Positions 11,061-45,721 of a DNA stretch of 64,000 nt are shown here, one piece after another (positions within the stretch are counted from its first letter, which is position 1; every line of letters starts with the position of its first letter). Below the pieces are notes generated by a model. It had not been told where the DNA came from. It searched no databases and worked only from the letters and a program-made list of their open reading frames with translations. The position numbers were made by a program, and so were the translations under genes. The stretch is from Doris montereyensis. Its lineage: Eukaryota > Mollusca > Gastropoda > Nudibranchia > Dorididae. The stretch is from contig JAXRKP010000161.1 in NCBI GenBank assembly GCA_037039925.1, positions 27,501 through 91,500 of the forward strand, given 5' to 3'.

Positions 11061-12738
11061 CCGGTTTGGTTACCGAGCAGGACAGACGTGGGTTCGCGAA
11101 CTCTCGCCCTTTTTATGATTTCAAGTTTATTATGATGTTGAACGACATCAATATGCCAGTTAGCGGACTTCCGACGATGTTGAAATGTCTCATCAACAGC
11201 ATTTTAAAGGAATATCACCTCTCCTCCTTCAATGTAGCTGGAAATAAAGAGCGCACTACACTCGTCCTTCGATTTGATGGCATGGAGATGGCCGACATGA
11301 GTGTGTCGACGGGTTATCATTCAACTCCTGCCAGCTTCAGACGGAAGTCGCCGAGCCAAGTAAGACGAGACAACTTTAGAAAACAACAGCGCCATACAAG
11401 AGTAGCAACGAAGACAACAACAACATCTACGAACATGGACTTTATTGAAAATAAAGAAATTCGAAGTGCTGACAATCAACAAACAAACAACAACAATACG
11501 GCCTTAATCCAGAGTAACGACAGTGCTATCCATTCATTCAGCGTGTCAGTCGTAACATGCTCCTTCACGACACATCTACAAGCACGGATTTTATTGAAAA
11601 CAAAGAAAATGGACGTGCTGACATTCAACAAACAAACAACAACAATACGGACTCAATCCAGATTAACAACAGTGATATCCATTTATTCAGCGTGTCAACC
11701 GTAACATCGCCTCTTGACGACACGCCTATGGTCGGAAATACAATCAGTGAATCAAACAACCTAGACGACAACCTAGACGACACAGCGACAGATACGAAAC
11801 ACACCGAGAAGAAGATAGATCTACACATTTCTGACACATCTATCACGTCAGACAGTGAGACCGAATATGACAAAGAAAGCTCTCGCACAAGTGAAGAAAA
11901 CTCATTCATGGAAAACCAACAAAGTGGTAACAGTAACAGTAATCACACACGCTTTGCTGACATGATCAAGCAACTTCACTGTGATAAAATAAGCGTCCAG
12001 ATCTTCAAAATCACGGAAGACACAGGGAGGCATATTACACAGCCAAATCGCAATAAGAACATTTTAAAGCTCGTGTTAGACACATTTCAAACGACACATG
12101 TTATTCTTGCAGAGACTGACGATATCATTATTGAGTATTGCGTTACCAATCAAAGGATAAGAAACTTCATCGTCAAGAACAGCGAAGACGACATCCCATA
12201 TGCGAAAATGCGTCAACGACATCTGCTTAATTGGCAAGACCAGACGATCTGGATTATAGAGGACTGGGACTATGGAGACCACGTGCACAACATTCTGACA
12301 TTGCTACCCCATCTTAAAAGCTTGATCTTCAAAACATTGCATCTATAATCTATAGAAAGGAAGACAGAGACGAAACAAGTTCTGGAACCCATGACTTGTA
12401 TAGCCAATAATATGCATACCTTTTCATGTTAACATTTTCTTAATAATGTTTTGTAGTTCTCAGATAATTACCAATTTGCCGTGGTTTGATTGCTGATTCC
12501 TCACTTGGATGTCATTGCTGTTTGCTCTTTATTTGCATATTTGTGAATGTATTCATTCAAAGCAAGTTCGACTTTGATAGAGATGCATTGATTATGTTTC
12601 AAGAGTTGTTGTATCTATTTTCTCCTTAAATACTTGAATATCTGAAATAATGCCTTCACTTGATGTTTTGATGAAATTTCAATAAAATGTAACACACACA
12701 CACAAAAGAAAAGAAAAAACAAACTAACAACAACAAAA
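11061..12738 (+). mobile_element. Retrocopy with A-rich tail nested in a LINE
   Basis: A 1.68 kb insert lies between 15 bp direct repeats. It carries one intronless reading frame (11132-12348 after one frame change), a 3' untranslated part with AATAAA near 12680, and an A-rich, partly CA-repeat 3' end (12690-12738). Sense orientation, a polyadenylation signal near the 3' end, an A-rich terminus and target-site duplications are the hallmarks of L1-style retroposition of an mRNA. A non-autonomous retroelement with its own ORF is the alternative. Confidence 0.8.
11132..12348 (+). pseudogene. Single-exon hypothetical protein, frameshifted, on the retrocopy
   Basis: The first ATG of the open frame is at 11132; the frame is open upstream only through non-ATG codons. 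The N-terminal part (about 85 residues) is compact, with LINSILKEYHLSSFNVAG and TTLVLRFDGMEM, then a strongly basic run SFRRKSPSQVRRDNFRKQQR. A low-complexity T/N/S/D-rich middle follows, and then a second folded-looking part (FADMIKQLHCDKISVQIFKI ... HNILTLLPHLKSLIFKTL) ending at 12348. The first frame stops at 11704; homology between the two halves of an internal 149 bp duplication shows that reading must change frame near 11560. I do not recognise the family. The basic tract suggests nucleic-acid binding, which is inference. Confidence 0.6.
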
Positions 12739-12753
12739 ACATCAATAGCATTT
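12739..12753. repeat. Right target-site duplication of the retrocopy
   Basis: ACATCAATAGCATTT pairs with 11046-11060. On the minus strand it codes for part of KNAIDV in the CR1/L2-like reverse transcriptase. Confidence 0.85.
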
Positions 12754-14420
12754 TTATCATCAATATTTTTAATAAAATCTTCCATAACCTCCAATAGTTG
12801 GATTATACTGAAAAAAACATGTTGAAATTCAGACAATATATTGTAAGATTCAAGGAAAGCCATTATGAAGTCATTTTAAATGGATTCAAGTATTTTACAT
12901 ATGATACATGTTAGACTAATTGGGCGATGATTTTCTGCATCGCATCTTTTTTTTCCTTTTTTTATTAGCTAATTTCCAGTCATTTGGTACAATTCCTGTT
13001 TTAAGAGAGTGATTGAAAATAATAGAAAGAGGAAAAGAGGAAAACGTATTTCATTAGCGACCTCTTTCAATAAATATGGATGGAGAAAGTCAGGCCTCAC
13101 ACTTTTAGTAGCATCCAGATCAAGTAACCTGTTCAATATTCCATTCACTGAAATAACAACGTAAGATAAATAATTACCATTATTAAAGTCATTATTATGT
13201 TTATCATCGAGAAAAGAGATATACGAGAGGTGTCCGTGCATAAAAACTTAAGAGAAAATGTTATTTAGAACCTCCGCTTTTTCCTCATAAATTTATGTAA
13301 AACCGCCTTCTGGTTTATTCGAAATGCAAATCCCAGTTTTTCTCTTGAGTTTCGTATTTACACGTTTCTAAAACCCCTTTAAATTTGTTTTAGTCTCGTC
13401 TGCTAATTTTTCTTCAAAATTCTTTACATCATATTTGATTTGTCTCTTTGTCTCGTTTCTTATTCTTATATAGGCATTGAAATCATACAGTGACTTACTT
13501 GTTATGTACTTTTTAAACAATTTTTTTTTTTCTGTTAATACATCTTTCTATATGTCTAGTCACCCATAATGGTTTATTACGTTCGCATCTAACTTTGGGA
13601 GGATCGATTTTGAATCAAAATACTTTAATTTATTCTTCATATCCACCAAAATATTCCAGTTCGTTGATTGTAATGTTTTTCTATATTTTGTTTTCAAAAT
13701 CAGCATTATAGTAATTTAAATGGTATTTTGTCGTCTCCTCAATTGTCATTACATTAAGAGAATGTAAACGCACAACATGATCATTTTTGCCAATAGGAAT
13801 AAATACTCAATATTGTTGATCCAGTTTTCGCCATTTGAGATAACGAAGTCCAGTATATTTGAGTCTTGAATAGGCCTGTGTCTAGTAGGCTCTGTCACCA
13901 TATGTATAAGATAAACATACCTGAAAGTCTCAACAAACAAAGTTTCGGGGTTTATATGGCATGACTTATACCATTAAAATTTTATATGTGAAAAATTAAA
14001 ATCCCCAGTAATCAAAATGCAATTATAATTGCTTTTTGAGATAACAAGGAAGTTCATTCTAATACATGTATCATTAATAATTTCCAATTTAACATAGCCA
14101 TGGTTCATATAGACACTTCCAATCAAAAACGAAATATTATCGCATTTAAAAGAACACCATACACTGTCTTCAATTGCATCAGGAACATTATATGACTGAG
14201 CATCAAGAGATTCTAAAACATATATTACAACACCTCTAATCAGGGGTTTTGCTACAGAACATACTGTATCTACTAATAGTGAATTCTAGATTGACATCAA
14301 TGTCAATATTAATTTTTTTTAATTGGCACAATCTCAGTCAGACAAATTATTGTTGGATTATACATCAGCATTAGGTTTTACAATTCATTTCTTTTCAATA
14401 TATTGTTTTTAAGAGAAAAA
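12754..14420 (-). pseudogene. CR1/L2-like LINE ORF2, endonuclease and N-terminal reverse transcriptase
   Basis: On the minus strand the endonuclease is recognisable: RGVVIYVLESLDAQSYNVPD, IGSVYMNHGYVKLEI, CILITGDFNFSHIKF (the GDFN catalytic motif) and MVTEPTRHRPIQDSNILDFV. Then come the reverse transcriptase fingers: GILNRLLDLDATKSVRPDFL, ENHRPISLTCIICKILESI and FLESYNILSEFQHVF. Several stops and frame changes (for example after ELYQMTGN near 12969) show it is inactive. Clade placement rests on the palm wording (YINDLP, DDTHIYS) and is approximate within the CR1/L2/Jockey group. Confidence 0.88.
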
Positions 14421-14946
14421 GACATGTTCATTTCCACCAAAAGATATAATTTGTATTACTATCGTTTAGTCAGTACTTTGTTCTTGCTTGACTACGGGTC
14501 CCTTGATGACAACCACGTCGCCGAATACCTGAGCTGTAAATACGACAACGCTCCTCGAATTGGGACTGTGGTGAGACCGAAGAAGATCGACACCTGTTCA
14601 GGGCATGTTGCTGATCCCCAGACACATTTTCAGCATAGGTTTGATTCCTGAGCTGCGATGGTGTCGATGAGGTGAAGGCAGTTTGCCCACGAGCTTTGCG
14701 AAATGTCTGTCGCCGCCGACCGGATGTTGCGAAAGATGATGCACCCTAGATCCTTCCTTTCTCGAGGCAGGAATTTGGCGAGACGACAGATGTAGGTCTT
14801 TTGGGCTGGGACTGTTGAACCACAACCCGACGGTGTCTTCCCACAATACACTTCAGCTGAGTTTCTTCCACCTGAGACTGAGAGGGGGGAAATATGGGGA
14901 AGCATAAGTGGCCGATCTGATCGAGTTATGTGGCGTGCCATCAGCC
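14421..14946 (-). other. Region between ORF1 and the endonuclease of the LINE
   Basis: GC-richer sequence continuous with the ORF1 3' end. It should contain the ORF1-ORF2 junction and the N-terminus of ORF2, but frame decay prevents a reliable start. Short frames on both strands here have no recognisable domain. Confidence 0.45.
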
Positions 14947-15762
14947 CTAGCTGTTGACGATGGAGGTGGCAGCAAAAGATGCCAGACTGGCAGATCTATT
15001 GGACTGAGTCCCCGGCGTGGTCGGCAGTTGCTCCTCGACAGATCAGGTTGGGTCCATCTGGATCCTCCATTCATCGGACGTCAGGGCAAATACCTTGTCA
15101 TTATATTGTCCATGCCTCAACAACGGAGAGGTGACTACGTGTTTGCTGAAGCATACGGTACTTCGCCGAGGTCAGGTCCTCGAAGATTGAAATGCCCATC
15201 TCTTCAAACTGCGTCCTGATCGGAGGATGATCTCTCTAACAGCCCTTCGGACGAACCTGATTATAATGCCTCAAAAAACGGATTTTCCCAGTTCACTTCC
15301 CCGACCGATGTATCACATCAACATCAAAATGGATTATGTCTAGATGCATAATGCTATGAAAAATATGAAATACATTATTTAAACAACTCTCATGAGTTTC
15401 ATTAGATCTTCCTCACACCGTAGTTCTTACATTATGACGCCCTCGAATATTGTTCATTCTCAATTGTTTTCCTTTCATTAAGGAGAATTTCATTCGAAAG
15501 TTCCATGTTTTTGTCACTCAATACATCAATCACAACTGTGTTGGCTTTTATTTCTTCACGAAGTAATTTATTTTCTTCACACATTTCTGTGAGTATAAGT
15601 AGGTCAATATTTTGTTTAATATCATCTTGAACAGCATCTTTCATGATATATGTAAGATCCTTGGAAATGGAAGATGTATTTATATAATCAGAATTGGTAG
15701 GTATAGATATAGAAGTTGATTGATCGCCAATCAGAGAATCTTTTCTTTTTCTTGTTTCCCAT
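14947..15762 (-). pseudogene. CR1/L2-like LINE ORF1p, coiled coil plus RNA-binding part
   Basis: The likely start is ATG at 15762 (MGNKKKK), with a one-base shift just after it. A coiled coil follows (EMCEENKLLREEIKANTVV, then KNMELSNEILLNERKTIENE), then EQYSR, the landmark before the RRM-like domain of type II ORF1 proteins. In the same frame are RHNVRTT, IIHFDVDVIHRSGK and IRFLRHYNQVRPKG, then IFEDLTSAKYRMLQQTRSHL and GKVFALTSDE in the C-terminal domain. It ends ATSIVNS at 14947. In-frame stops make it a pseudogene. It sits directly upstream of the ORF2 pieces on the same strand. Confidence 0.8.
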
Positions 15763-16095
15763 TGTAAACAACAATGATAGATTTAGATTTAGATTCCTAG
15801 CGGACTCGTGAGTATGTTCCGGATTTAGATCTAGCTCTAGATAATATGGTCAGTTCCAATTAATACATATAATTAATAGAGTTTTAGATTCTAGCCACAT
15901 TCTTTTATGACAAGAAAACATTCTCGAATCATAAAAGTACTAACGATAATTAAGATAATTCAAATAATTTAGATCCTTTACAAGGAGCGAATCAAAATGT
16001 CCTCCATGTAGTTGAACGGAAACGGGTTATAATATGTTAGTTGATAAAATAAATTTCCTAGTGTTCTTTCCTCTAGATCTAAATCTAGATCTATA
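15763..16095. other. Upstream flank rich in AGATCT
   Basis: Contains repeated TAGATCTAGATC-type words at about 15778-15845 and 16074-16100. This may be the 5' leader of the minus-strand LINE or unrelated flank; I see no gene. Confidence 0.5.
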
Positions 16096-16099
16096 GATA

Positions 16100-16205
16100 T
16101 CTATATTTTATAATAATGATAATCATAATAATAATGATAATAATAATAATAATGATAATAATAATAATAACGATAATAAAAATAATAATAATAATAATAA
16201 TAAGG

Positions 16206-16242
<37 letters not shown>

Positions 16243-16244
16243 GG

Positions 16245-16320
<76 letters not shown>

Positions 16321-16399
16321 GGATAATGATGATGATAATGATAATAAATGTAATAATAATAATGGTAGTAATATTAATAATGATAATAGGCTAATAATG

Positions 16400-16436
<37 letters not shown>

Positions 16437-16645
16437 TAATAAATAATGATAATAATGGTGTAATAAGAATGATGATTATGAGGATAATAATAATATACTA
16501 ATAATAATACTAATAACAATAATACGATTAGTAATAATAATGATAATAATAATATTAGTAGTAATAATAATAAGGATGATGATGATGAGGATAATAATAA
16601 TTATAATTATAATAATAATAAATCGTAATAATAACAACAACGACG
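16100..16645. repeat. AAT/GAT-rich microsatellite
   Basis: Long ATA/AAT runs mixed with GATAAT, GATGAT and AGTAGT segments, purest at 16210-16320. The open frame of isoleucines on the plus strand is an artefact. Confidence 0.97.
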
Positions 16646-19450
16646 CAGATCGTAATCAACCGTCGTATTGACTTTTATTGTACTTTCTTAGGAAGAGCTC
16701 CAAACACTACACGCTTATTTCTTCCTCTTTTAGTTTAAAAATAAATAGTGTGAGCGAATCTTTCTCTGGACCAAGTTTACTTTGCCACAGTTTTCAACAT
16801 CTTGATTCTAGATCTAGATCCAACGAGCTGTCGATAAACAGGTTGTTATTGGGTATTTTTAAACTCACTTTTTAATTCTTTGTGAATTTCACTGTGTTCT
16901 CCTGAGTTCACTCATGAGATGTAATCTACTACTCTAGATCTCAATCTTCTAGATCTAAAATCTAGATCTATATCTAGATGACGATGTAGATTCTAGATTT
17001 AGAAATTTTATTTAAGTGTAGTCAGTCTATTTCTGAAACTTTATTTTGCAATCGATATTTTTATAATTGATATAATTTTTTATCATGATGAAATTAAATA
17101 GTTATTGATTACCACCGAAACCTTTTAGAGCTAGATATTCTAGATCCTATCATAATTATAAATAAAGTGCTACAAAAAATATTCTAGCCTACTCCTTTAT
17201 TTTTAAAATTGATGTCATGTGACACAAGGATCCAGGTCAGATAGAATACCATCGCCAAATCTATTAAAATTTAATCGAAAAAATCGAGTCAAATTTAAGT
17301 GGTAAGGCATTTTTAGTGCGGTCTACCCCCTGATGTAAGAAGCCAATAGGGAAAAAGGGGGCGTGGTTTCAGGTGGGTCTTCACTCTGATTACCTTGAGA
17401 ACCCAGTGAAGAAAAAAAGGGGGGTGTGGTTTCAGCCCAGTAAGTAAGAGGCACAAGATATATATATTAATACTCAATAAAATAATACTTTTATATTATA
17501 TGATAGTTAATACTATTATAATAAAATTCAAACCACCTGACCAGTTTGAACAGTTGCATTCACTTCCGGAATACAAATGTAATTGTAAACAAAGGGGGAT
17601 ATCAATTCTTGAAGGAGGGGGGGGCGATATTCTCTGATATAGACAATTTGAACCACCACCATTGAACCTCAACGTGTCTAATGAAGCCGGGAAAAAGAAA
17701 AAATGTGTGTATCATATTATATGGTTGCCGTAGGAACGTTGCCATTTGAATTTTCATTGCGAAAAGACAACTCCAATTTATAAGGCGATTAGCTCCTACT
17801 GCCAATCTGTGCCATGATGCATTGCGCGATTTCCCAGATAGGTAGTAACTTTTTCGTGGCTGTTTTTTTACTAATTAGTGCTATTCATTGTATAGTGATA
17901 GCGGAAGTATGCACTGACTTTAACACTTAAATGTTATCTATCTAAACATGTGAATCAACATATATACTAGATTTATTTAGAATATATATATATACATCAT
18001 AGAATTGTGGGGAAATAGTTGCTATGGCATCTTTAACATCCTATGCATGTCATTTGACGACTTATTCTTGCCAATGCCAGCAGGGAGAGCAGAATGCTAG
18101 ATCGACTTATTCTTAAATGCTTGCATTCTTCCCCTTTTGAACTTTAAAAATCTAGATTGCTCAAGTCTGACTATCTTGTGTTGCCATAGAATCTAATTTA
18201 TAGTAAATAAATATGTTGTATCTCCCTGTGTCTAAATCTATTTATATAAGGTTCTAAATCTGGATGATGTTCTGTCCAACGAACGAGTTGAAAAAAATAG
18301 AATAAGAAACAAAATACACTAACTTACATTTTATGAATGTGGATCAAAACGTAAAACTATAGGGGGCGTTTAGCTTTGTTTCGGGTATTGATTTGACCTC
18401 ACGAGATTGGTCGTGGTGACTCTTTGCGTCGCTGCAGTTCCTCAATGCAAAATCCTGTAATACTTTCCCATAGAATATGAGACTGTGCATCAATGAAACT
18501 CAATGCAAACAAAGAAAATAGATAATATATTAATCTTGTTAAGTGCCAGTCGATAAATTATAAAATAAGGAACTTGTAGAATATTCTGTAATACTACTTT
18601 ATTGTGTCTAGTTTTTGTTATTATCATTATTGGTGGTCATCCTGTTCCTTCTCCTTCTTCACCATTCAAATAGGCTTTTTCAGTTTTGAACAAATTTGGC
18701 TGTAACTTTATGTACACTTTATATTTGGTTGAATATCTAACCGCACCACTAGTGATTTTTGATCAATTTCACAGTTTGATTTTATTTTATTTTTTTATAT
18801 CTTAACGCATATAGCAACAATTCCATCTTTTGGCAGATTTAGTACAAAGAAATCTTTTTGCAAAAGTTTGAAGAGATATTGAAAATTGCTACTGGGTGAA
18901 TTTTTGTATTGTTTCATAGATGCTATAAAAACTTAAATTGGAGGCAATTGGACAATCTATAAATAAAAAAAGTAGATTGCAAATCACTCTCAAAAAGTAC
19001 TATTTTGAGAAAGTTGCATTTAAAGCTATTTTTTCTGTTATTTGAATATTCTTTCTCATATAAACCTAGAAAAGAACAGTATAATACTTTGAAAGGTCAT
19101 ACAATCTTGAGAGACCCTCAAAGATACCTCTTGTGGATCCTATTTCAACTGCTCCGGGTCCCATACCCATGTCGGAATATGGCATCTTCTTTACACTGTG
19201 AGTCCATCAACTCTAGATCTTAATCCAAATGTATTTGGACTATGTTTACTATTATACAATATTTCCTTTATGAGAGCGAAACTTCACTCTATCTGCCCAA
19301 TTAGATGCTTGAATTGCTTTCACGTCTAGTCACTATATCTTTCAAAATATATGAGAATATTCACTCATCCCTTTTTCTTCAAACTGATTTAACTATATGA
19401 TAATAAAATCGTAATGCTTTCATAGCTTCATTGGGTTTTTTTCCTTTCAG
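16646..19450. other. Upstream region and 5' untranslated part of the GTSF1-like gene
   Basis: No coding exon is recognisable. 16926-16985 is dense in TAGATCT words. 17340-17440 holds a short imperfect duplication around GGGGGYGTGGTTTCAG. 17560-17900 is locally richer in CpG, with CACTTCCGGAA, GCGCGATTTCCCAG and GCGGAAG, and is a possible promoter. A stop lies in frame upstream of the GTSF1-like ATG within its first coding exon, so at least one non-coding 5' exon should lie here. I could not choose it. Confidence 0.45.
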
Positions 19451-19475
19451 AAGGTGAATTTGAAAAACCTCAGTG

Positions 19476-41692
<22,217 letters not shown>

Positions 41693-41992
41693 TTACTTGC
41701 TCTCAGCCATGATGGAAACGGCAGTGGTCTAAATCACACACACACTCATACTCATACCGGTACTGCAATGTTCAGGCAGTGGATTGGACTGAAAACTTAT
41801 TTATAACGGTTCTACTACATGCTGACATTTGCAATATTTTCAGTCTTTCCATTAGTCACACTACTAACTGACTGTGTTTTACTGTGGTGGGCATGAATTT
41901 TTCAGTTTTTAAGTTTTATCGTGTCGGTTACCATTTCTCAAAGTCAGCAATGTAAATATAAAAATGTTAAACACATTTTTAATTCATGGTCG

Positions 41993-42134
41993 AATAAACT
42001 TCAGCTTTTTACATTCATTATAATGAAATAATACAAATTGAGAGTTCATGCTTCAAGAGCTTCAATGAAGTTTTGTTTGAGCTTTGTAAAATAAAATATT
42101 TTATATTGTTTTTACATGACAATGTTTAAATAAA
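41993..42134 (+). terminator. Candidate polyadenylation signals of the GTSF1-like gene
   Basis: AATAAA occurs at 41993-41998, 42090-42095 and 42129-42134, 300-440 bp after the stop codon. Which one is used cannot be told from sequence alone. Confidence 0.6.
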
Positions 42135-42214
42135 ATTTAATGAATAATCGAATAACTGTTTCAGTCCACTAAATATATATTCTTTTTATAAATTGTTTTG
42201 TCCTTTGAAGAGAA

Positions 42215-42400
42215 AAGATCACCAGTTGTGGTTGGTTTGTTTGATGTGTTTTTGTGTATGGTATGTGATTTTCACTGTTCTAAAAATGTTGTGTATTGTA
42301 TGTGATTTTCACTGTTCTATAAATGTTCTGCATGGTATGTGATTTTCACTTCTAAAAATGGTGTGTATTGTATGTGATTTTCACAGTTCTAAAAATGTTC
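42215..42400. repeat. Short minisatellite past the GTSF1-like gene
   Basis: Four imperfect copies of GTATGTGATTTTCACTGTTC followed by TAAAAATGTTGTGTATT, about 40 bp each. Confidence 0.85.
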
Positions 42401-43033
42401 ACCAAAAAAGTAACAACCAAAAGCAACACATTCATTTAAAATTTAAAACTCCCAATAAATAGAACGGGAAGTTGTTGGAAATAAAACAATCTAACATAAG
42501 AAAAAGGAGAGAGTCATGTAAGCACTTTAGTTTTATTTCTTCAATTAATAGCAACACTAAGGTCTTTTAATAAAAAAAAAGATACCATATTAATAATAAT
42601 ATTACCCTCTCTATTTTAACATTGTTTTTCTTTCTAAGTTGTGAAATAATTTGAACACAAAAAGTGCTTCTTTGAGTTGATTCAAAATGAAAACTTTTAG
42701 CTTTTTAGTTCTGGCAAAAAAATTGTGTGAAGTACAACGAAAGTGATTGCCATAATTTTAATTCTACAATGCAGCATATAGAACAGTCAGTATCACTAGT
42801 AGTAGTATCAACTATCACAGCCATAATATTCTTCACATTTCATACAATTCACAGTGAGTAAAATAGTCATTCAGCATCACATTTCCATGGATCTCACTAG
42901 TCTCAGAGTTGTACTTTAGGAGTTATTTTAATTATTGATTTATATTTACAGGCCAGAGAGTCATAAATACATACATTCGAAAACGGTTCATCCCAAATTA
43001 AGTAACCGGGGAAAATGTTCACATTCAGATATT
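42401..43033. other. Intergenic stretch
   Basis: AT-rich sequence with no gene. A short AATAATAAT run lies near 42592. Confidence 0.5.
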
Positions 43034-45686
43034 TACATTTATTTATTTATTTATTTATTTATCAGTTACCATTCTACCTTTCGGTGTATGGGTTCAGATG
43101 CCCGAGATGATCTTTCTCCAGGATGCCCTGTCCTGGCATTTTCTGTTTCCTTCCAAAAAAATAAATTTCTATGCTTCAATTTCAATGTCTCTTTTATACC
43201 TTCTTCCCACTTTTTCCAATGTCTGCCTTTTGGTCTTTTACCTTGGGCTTTAGCACTGTATACTGATTTAGCTATTCTATTGTCATTCATTCTGTTTACA
43301 TGCCCAAAACATCTCAATTGATTTGTTTCCATCTTAGTTTTTATGCCATCCCTTATTGTTGTATTTCTGATTTTGTCTCTTTTAGTTTTCCCTACTACTC
43401 TTCTTAGATATTTCAACTGCCTGTACTCTACTGTATTCTCTACTGTCTAAGGTCCAGGTTTCGCTGCCATAGAGGAGAGTAGGACAATAAACTGTATTGT
43501 ATACTGCCATTTTGGTTTTTGTTGACAATTCTTGCTTACTTACAAATGCCTTTCCTAGATGGTTATACATTGCACTCGCCTTTTTGATTCTCTGACTGAT
43601 TTCTTCTCTTAGTTTTCCCTCAGAGTTAATCATTACTCCTAGGTAATTGTAGCTTTGAACTTGTTCTAAATTCTTCCTGCCCAATTTAAGATTTTATGTT
43701 TTAACTTCCTAGTTACTAGCATTGTTTTGGTTTTCTTTGCATTTAGTCTCATTCCTCTTTTTATTTAGTTCACTATTCATAATATTGAAATTGACTGAAG
43801 GTCACTTTCTGATTTTCCAAACAGAACTAAATCATCAGCAAATGAAAATATTGATACATATACTGGTTTGAGCTTCCACATACTTACATTCTTTCTTCAT
43901 TTGTGAAGATGCCTTTGCGACTGAATCCATAAATGTGATAAACAAAAGAGGACTTAGAATACAACCCTGTCTTACTCCTATATCTACATCAAATTCTGCA
44001 GATATGTTTCCATCTACTCTCACTGCACATGTTGGTTTATTGTAACAACTCTACTAAATTTTGCTCTATATTATGTTCTTTTAAGGAATGCCACAGTGTC
44101 AAAATTTAATGCCCTTTCAAAGTCAATGAAACACAGGTGCAAGTCAATGTTTCTCTCAAGGAATGTTTCTCTTATTTGTCTAATTGTAAATGTGTGCGTC
44201 TTGTACACTCCTTCCTGGTCTAAATCCACTCTGATGTTCTTCAATCTGATCCTCTACTCTTTTCCTTAGTCTCATTTCCAGTATCCTAGCATATACTTTT
44301 CCTAGAACTCTTAAGTAGTGATATCCCTCTATAGTTTGAGCATTCCATAGTTGATTCTTTCTTATGTATTGGTACAGTCGTCTGGCACCTGTTTGGACTT
44401 CCATGCTTGTTGGCATATTGCATGTAGTAGTTTGTCTGCCTCTCTCCCTTGGTTTTTAATCATTTCTGGATAAGCTCGATCTGCTCCTGGGTCTTTTCCT
44501 TATTTCACTTTTCTTATAGCTGTTTGGATTTCTACCATTAATATATCTACATCTTCAACCGTCTCCTCTGGATTACTTGTTACTCTTACTAACTGATTTT
44601 TACTCCTTGTTTCATACGTTCTGGGAGGATTATGTAATTGGTGAAAATGCTTTCTCCATGTTTCCGTGATTTCGCTGTCTTCTTTCATTATTTCTCCTTT
44701 GACATTCTTAATTTGTCGTATTGGGCGTGCTTTGGTCTTTCTCATGCACTTCATTGCCTCCGGAACAGCTTCTGATTTCCTTGATAGCTTTTTTGAAGTC
44801 TTTGTCCAAATTCTTCCCATGGTTCCTTTTTTGCTTTCCTAACTTCCTCTTTGGCGATAGTTCTTTTATTCACGTAATCTATCCTATCCTCTGGTCTCTT
44901 TGCAAATATTTCTTCCAGGCATCCTTCTTTTCTTTGATCTTAGTCTTGGCATTTTCATTCCACTATGCTGTTCTTTTCCTATCTCCTTTAATTTGTTTCC
45001 TGCCACAGACCTCTTCAGTACAACTGAGGAGTGTTTCTTTATACATCTGCCACTTTTCTTCTATTGTGCTATCATTCAGATCCATCTGTCTTTCACTGAT
45101 AAATCGTTTTATCCTAGATTGGTAACCTGTTTTACTACTGGTTTATTTAGTTCCTCTATTCTGAGTTTAGTAGCTTTCTTCTCTTTCCTTTTCTGTTTGT
45201 TTTCTTCAGTCTGTAATCTCATTTTGGCAAACACTAGGTGATGATCACTAAATATTTCTGCTCCTCTGTTTACTCTTGCATCCATTGTACTGTAAAAAAG
45301 GGAGCTGCTAACTATTATGTAGTCTATCATTGACTTTTCACACCTGTGTTCATTTATTCTTGTATATTTGTGGATATCTTTATGAGGAAAAAAGGTGTTG
45401 GCTATTTTCATGTTATTCTTTAGGCAAAAATCTATGAGTCTCTCTCCATTTGGAGAAGTTGTTGTCTCTCCTTCTTCACCTATTACTCCTGACGTTTCTA
45501 CATTGTTGCCTACTCTAGCGTTTAAATTTCCTAAACTAAAAGCATTAGTTCCTGTTTGGGTTGAAGATTCTCTGTAGCTATTTGTAAATCGTTTTCGAAG
45601 ATATCTTTTTCTTCTTTAGTTGCATCTTCATTTGGTCCATAAGCTATTAATTTAATTTCTCGTCCTTTTGGTTTAATATTTACCTC

Positions 45687-45721
<35 letters not shown>

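Noticed and set aside
14853..15219. Plus- and minus-strand frames with high GC, first taken for an unknown or DIRS-type gene
   Set aside because: Reading the minus strand in the frame of the upstream coiled coil shows the C-terminal domain of the LINE ORF1 protein; the other frames are shadows.
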